Source: Rhynchospora pubera (lineage: Eukaryota; Streptophyta; Magnoliopsida; Poales; Cyperaceae). Taken from it: a stretch of DNA of 64,000 nt. The translations under genes were made by a program, and so were the position numbers. The stretch is from NCBI GenBank assembly GCA_028095005.1, contig CM051459.1, positions 115,665,431 to 115,729,430 of the forward strand. The letters run 5' to 3'. Positions 59,331 through 64,000 of this stretch are shown here, piece by piece. Positions within the stretch are counted from its first letter, which is position 1, and every line of letters starts with the position of its first letter. The notes beneath the pieces were generated by a model that was given only the letters and a program-made list of their open reading frames with translations, had not been told where the DNA came from and did not search any database.

Positions 59331-59446
59331 AATTGGGCTAGGTCCAATTTTAATTTTCCAGCTACCTGTTTCATAGCTTTAATTTGAGCTGCAGATCCTA
59401 CTCTGGAAACAGAAATACCCACATTAATAGTAGGTCGGATTCCAGC
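59331..59446 (-). pseudogene. atpA: Plastid atpA fragment (nuclear plastid insert)
   Basis: The minus strand encodes AGIRPTINVGISVSRVGSAA and QIKAMKQVAGKLKLDLAQF, the plastid ATP synthase alpha subunit. Only about 39 codons are present. It joins rrn16 sequence directly at about 59446. No transcription or function is expected. Confidence 0.9.
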
Positions 59447-59485
59447 CGTCAGGCTTTCGCCCATTGCGGAAAATTCCTCACTGCA

Positions 59486-59541
<56 letters not shown>

Positions 59542-59647
59542 GGACCAGCTACTGATCATCGCTTTGGTAAGCTATTGCCTCACCAACTAGCTAATCAGAC
59601 GCGAGCCCCTCCTCGGGCGGATTCCTCCTTTTGCTCCTCAGCCTACT
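59446..59647 (-). pseudogene. rrn16: Plastid 16S rRNA fragment (nuclear plastid insert)
   Basis: About 200 bp of reverse-complement 16S rRNA. It contains CTGCAGCCTCCCGTAGGAGT, GTGTGGCTGATCATCCTCTC and GGACCAGCTACTGATCATCG, close to plastid 16S. Similarity runs from GGGCGAAAGCCTGACGG to about the GTAGGCTGAGGAGC block. A few mismatches (such as CCTCACTGCAGCC for CCCCACTGCTGCC) indicate some age. Too short to be a working rRNA gene. Confidence 0.9.
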
Positions 59648-59699
59648 GGATATAGTGGATAAACATTCAAGCATCCACAGGGCTCCAAACAAATTTTTA

Positions 59700-60120
59700 T
59701 AGGCCCAGCAAGCGGCCGTAGCCATATTTTCAATTTCTGATCCCAACACCCATTGCGTCTCGTCGATCTAGGGTTTCGAATCTTTCCACTGCTTGTCGTC
59801 TCGGCCGCTTCACCAGTTCACCTCACTCTAGAGGTACAGCCATGGCTACCTCTGCTCCACCAACCAACTCCATACACTCGGTGCATTTCCTCCTTCCAAA
59901 CTCTTCTTTGCGACGTTAGGTACTCCTTCTCCGTATAACCACCAGACCTCAGTTGACAACGGTAGTCTCCTCCTCCGACTCTGATTAAGTCGCTGACAAG
60001 AATAGTCTTGATCGACCCGGTGGAGAAGGAGCAGATTCACCGCCTCAAGAAACATTATCTCGAGAAAAGTCGTTCCTCTTCTCATCGACAGTTTGGATAC
60101 ACCAATATCCACCAGGTGTT
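59700..60120 (+). other. Unrecognised gene-like segment
   Basis: Higher G+C than its neighbours. It includes a leader-like 'TCTAGGGTTTCGAATC', an ATG at 59840 opening MATSAPPTNSIHSVHF with an early stop near 59917, and another open stretch around 59985-60115 (DPVEKEQIHRLKKHYLE). The parts do not share a frame, so this may be the 5' end of a broken gene. No family is recognised. Confidence 0.35.
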
Positions 60121-60346
60121 TGCTCTTTTGCTTACGTCAATGCTCGTTGTGTTTTAGCTTCCATTGTCTATTCTGAATTTTTCTTATAAGCTTGTGCATG
60201 CTTGTTTATGGCACGATTTGTTTTAATTTGGTGGCAGGTACCAAACTTATTTTACATGCAAGATGTTTAGGAGCATCTTATTCCTGTTACAATTTAGTTA
60301 TTGATTTAATTTCACTAATTTCCAACTATTAATGAGTATATTATGT

Positions 60347-60732
60347 GAGAGTTGCTAGTGTCAAACATATAGGACACGTATACTTGTCCAACGCGATGAA
60401 ATTTTAATTTTTAAAATTGGAATGGCCGATCCAAACCGCTCAAATTGTTATGTGTTATAAAATCTTCATGGAGACCAAATTTTATATTTTTTCAAATTGT
60501 TTTACTATTTTTTTGGAATTTTTCAATATTCTCAATCTAAAAAATTCTGAACCCTTCAATTTTGAAAATTTGAAAAAAATAGTTAGAAAATATGAAAAAA
60601 TATAAAATTTGATTATCAAAGATATTTTAATATAGAGATCATATTGAGCGGTTTGGATCGACCGTTTGAAATTTTAATGTGCTACATTTGGATCGTGTTT
60701 GACGTCCTATATGTTTGATTCTAGCATTACTC
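60347..60732. mobile_element. Mutator-type MITE (386 bp)
   Basis: Inverted ends (GAGAGTTGCTAGTGTCAAAC / GTTTGATTCTAGCATTACTC) and the 9-bp TSD ATATTATGT at 60338-60346 and 60733-60741. Same family as 11314-11697. Confidence 0.8.
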
Positions 60733-60741
60733 ATATTATGT

Positions 60742-61729
60742 CCTTTTTGTTGAAATTTAGATTAATTTCCAACTTTTTTGTTGAGAGGCAATAAGAACAT
60801 CTCGACTTGTTTAGTACTGATTTAGATTGTTCAAATTAAGAATAATTGAGAAGTCATGCGGTGTTGTTGGAGATTTTGTATTTGTAATTGTTGATCACTG
60901 ATTAAGGAGTTAAAGAGTGTATATGTCCACTTTGTTTATTGCATATGTTAAATATGTTGTTATAAGTGTTCAATTTGTATGTTGAATATGATCATTATTT
61001 TTTTTGAAAGTTATATATATGTGTTCATTTTATTGTTGTAAATGTTCGCTTTGTTGTTGTAAATGTTTGATTTGTTTGTTCAATCTGTTTATGTTGTTTC
61101 TTTTTTAAATTAATATTTGTGTCTCTTCGTTTTATTGCTGTAAGTGTTTGTTTTGTTGTTGTAAGTGTGCATATTACGTCATATCAGAACTAAACCGTCA
61201 AATTACTGATGTATCTAACTGAGCACGTAGCTCAATTTAACTAATCACTTAACGTATTAAACTGAACACAAAAAAACTACAAAATCAAATTTTTGCTACA
61301 ACTAACTTAACACTTAGACACTTTAACTTCATCCTTAAAAGTATTTAACTGAACCAAAAAACTAAAATTCTAAATTATTGGTGCATCTAACTGAACACAT
61401 ACAAACTTTTAAATAATCTCTTAAGGTGTTTAACTGAACCCAAAAACTAAAAATCTAAATTATTGTTGCATCTAACTGAACACTTATACATTTTAATTCA
61501 TCCCTTAGAACATTTAACTGAACCCTAAAATCAGTATATTTGATGACGTCAGCACAAAATATTTTTGGAAATTTGTCAAAAAAAATTTTTGCTGGCATCA
61601 GCACGCGGAAATCTGAATTTCTAAGTCCATTTATGACTCCCTGGTCCGTTAGATGCTTGGATGCTTTGTACTGGATGGTATATATCAGCGAGTCATTTAC
61701 TCATTTTTAGCGTGGCTTTGCTAATCTCA
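60742..61729. other. AT-rich DNA with a local repeat of 'CATCTAACTGAACAC'
   Basis: A motif of the type ATTTAACTGAACCxAAAAACTAAA...TCTAACTGAACAC recurs about four times between 61200 and 61530 at roughly 80-bp spacing, an imperfect tandem array. No gene seen. Confidence 0.5.
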
Positions 61730-61738
61730 GCCGTGAAA

Positions 61739-63322
61739 CCGAAATTTTAAAAAATAGTATTAAATTAATATAATATATTAAAAATAATATCAATATAATA
61801 AGTTTAATATAAATAGTATCACGAGATCGGAATCTTGGATTCTCAGTTTTGATCGGATTCTCAGTTTAATATAAATAGTATCATGAGTCATTCCGATCTA
61901 AGCTTTGATCGGATTCTCAGTTTCCGGTCTAAGCTTAGATCGGAATCCGAGATTCCGATCTTAGCTTTTTAATTTTTTATATATTATTTATTTATTTATT
62001 TATTTAATTTATTAATTAGTTAAATAATTAGAAAAATAGATAATATATTGTAAAAATATTGAAAAAATATGGAAAAAATCAGGAATAATTAAATTAAATT
62101 TTATATGTAATTTAGTATTTTTTGGGGAAATTAAATTTATTTTCATTTTAATTAATTTATTTAATTAAAATATAAATTTTTATAACTTATTTAATTAAAT
62201 GAATTGTACCATTTAAAAAGGATTATAAATTTTCAGAATTTGCAGGGATACAAAGGCATAATCCTTTCAGAATGTTCAAAATTTTATTAATTCTTTCTGC
62301 ATTTGCAGGGATACAAAGACATAATTTGAACATTAAAACTTTAAACACGCTTTACTTTTGATAGGAAGGTCCGTTTGGGACGATCGAGGACATTCCGGAA
62401 AGCTGGCGACGAGATCTACGCATTTTACTGGGGGTGAAACCCCGTAACGACCATTTTCGAGGCCAAAAAACGCTCTCTGGACCTCCAAAATCCACTTTGA
62501 AAATTTGCAAATCTAAAAACCACTCTAAACTACTAAAAATGTTTTTAAAATCATAAATTAATCATGAAAAAGAGAAATGTAGTAAATCAAGTGAATTTAG
62601 TCTTTCTTCTCCGTCTCAGTAAAACATCAATCTTGTGTGATTCCTTTCTAACGCAATCCAGAAAGTGCTTCCTTGATCATGAGACTCGATATGATTGTTT
62701 AATATATAATATGAAAATAATATATACAGAGGACGACATCCGGGACGCATATCAAATGGTTGTTTAAATTAATTAAAAATTTATACTTAATTATTCATTT
62801 TTTAATTAAATAAATTAATTAAATTTATATTTAATTAAATAAATTAATTAAAAGGAAAATAAATTTAATTTTCCAAAAAAAATACTAAATTACATATAAA
62901 TTTTTTTTAATTATTCCTGATTTTTTTATATTTTTTCAATATTTTTAGAATATATTATCTATTTTTCTAATTAATTAACTAATTAATAAACTAATAAAAG
63001 GAAAAAAAATTTTAATTTTCCCAAAAAATACTAAATTACATATAAAATTTAGTTTAATTATTCCTGATTTTTTTCATATTTTTTCAATATTTTTACAATA
63101 TATTATCTATTTTTCTAATTATTTAACTAATTAATAAATTAAATAAATAAATAAATAATATATAAAAAAATTAAAAAGCTAAGATCGGAATCTCGGATCC
63201 CGATCTAAGCTTAGATCGGAAACTGAAAATCCGATCTCGTGATACTATTTATATTAAACTTATTATATTTATATTATTTTTAATATATTATATTAATTTA
63301 ATACTATTTTTTAAAATTTCGG
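61739..63322. mobile_element. Mutator-like foldback element (1,584 bp)
   Basis: Inverted arms of about 480-550 bp starting CCGAAATTTTAAAAAATAGT. The 9-bp TSD GCCGTGAAA lies at 61730-61738 and 63323-63331. The arms contain GATCGGAATC(T/C) clusters. The right arm carries an internal tandem duplication of about 150 bp (roughly 62855-62998 and 63000-63165). The centre (62340-62560) is less AT-rich and unique. No transposase frame. Confidence 0.85.
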
Positions 63323-63514
63323 GCCGTGAAAAAAGCAACGGCCCAAAAAGGAAGCGGGAAAAAAAAGGCCATGATGAAAATTTTATTTTGTGGACAAATA
63401 TTCTATTCTAATAGCGACATTGTTTACATAGAAATTAAAAACGCTTGATGGAACTTTGCATAAGTTGTATTGTCCAAAATAAATATATCAAATTTTCCTG
63501 TGCTATACGACTGC

Positions 63515-64000
63515 CGCCCTTGTTTTTTTTTTTTTGAAAAAAGGTGGGAGCGCCACCCAATTTCATTTTGAAAAAATAAAACAGAAGTACAAAAGAACCA
63601 TTACTCTACTCTATTTTCTCTTTAATACTCCCAAAAAACGAATCTTTATCCACTATCTATTCTAGCTCTCAATATTCTATCACTAAAAGTATGCTAAAAC
63701 CAAGCCTTACTAAACTGGTACATCTCATTGTCCATATCAGTGTACTACAAAACTACCCCCTAGCACCGAGAATCAAATATATACAGCTATCCACAGAAAC
63801 AAAAACCTATCACATAATCCAATGTATCAACATCAACCTTTTACAACCATATTAATTGCAATTCTCTCAATATCTCAACCACACTACCATTTGACCGCTT
63901 ACAATTAGGTGTTTCACTCTTTTCTCCCTGCAATCCATTTTTATATCGGTTGTAATACTAGCTTTCCTTGGTCATCTGTAGTAAGGAGCCATTTCATCTC
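63515..64000 (-). mobile_element. Probable 3' end of a LINE, running off the window
   Basis: On the minus strand the sequence ends GGTGGCGCTCCCACCTTTTT, TC and an A-rich tail at about 63520-63535, a terminus I associate with plant LINE 3' ends. No coding part is visible up to the edge and the TSD cannot be checked. Confidence 0.4.

Noticed and set aside
59384..59590. 68-residue plus-strand frame
   Set aside because: It is antisense to the plastid 16S rRNA fragment.

Overview
This is nuclear DNA of a flowering plant, most likely a eudicot. The evidence is AT-rich intergenic DNA, GT-AG introns, plant-type LINE, LTR, CACTA, Mutator, hAT and Helitron elements, inserted plastid DNA, and two recognisable plant gene families. 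I cannot name the species from the sequence.

The core is a local family of four class I/II (PLP-dependent) aminotransferase genes of the tyrosine aminotransferase / nicotianamine aminotransferase type. All have the same seven-exon structure, with internal exons of 340, 219, 60, 156 and 94 nt. Copy A (13693-22144, +) and copy B (30807-33756, +) read through as 433 and 428 residues. Copy C (35504-38028, +) has a one-base deletion in exon 3, a GC splice donor and a lost TATA motif. Copy D (52353-54619, -) has an in-frame TAA in exon 6. A and B are closest relatives and share flanking DNA, C is further off, and D is the most diverged. Between C and D lies an intact eight-exon reticulon-like gene (48377-50878, +), convergent with D. 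A broken copy of its 5' end sits upstream of B.

Almost everything else is transposable elements, many with target-site duplications (TSDs) visible by eye. 1-6480: LINE fragment, then a solo LTR inside a MuDR-transposase relic. 6491-13144: a Mutator-like foldback in the upstream region of copy A, split by a Helitron that carries exon fragments and is itself hit by two MITEs; copy B keeps the empty site. 14082-19379: a non-autonomous LTR retrotransposon in intron 1 of copy A, with a tRNA-Asp primer site. 24689-27367: a CACTA element carrying a broken histone H2A piece. 27601-28290: a MITE split by another element. 38338-44665: a near full-length L1-type LINE in the 3' flank of copy C, with ORF2 open and ORF1 broken. 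44768-48248: four hAT-type elements ending 22 bp before the TATA motif of the reticulon gene. 56607-64000: a 943-bp TIR element, a SET-domain fragment, a plastid atpA/rrn16 chimera, a Mutator MITE, a 1.6-kb Mutator foldback and a probable LINE 3' end.

The aminotransferases are expected to convert tyrosine and 2-oxoglutarate to 4-hydroxyphenylpyruvate and glutamate, or a related reaction. Sequence alone does not separate the tyrosine role from the nicotianamine role. The window reads as a tandem family in graded decay, with layered transposon insertions that can be ordered relative to the duplications by comparing paralogous sites.
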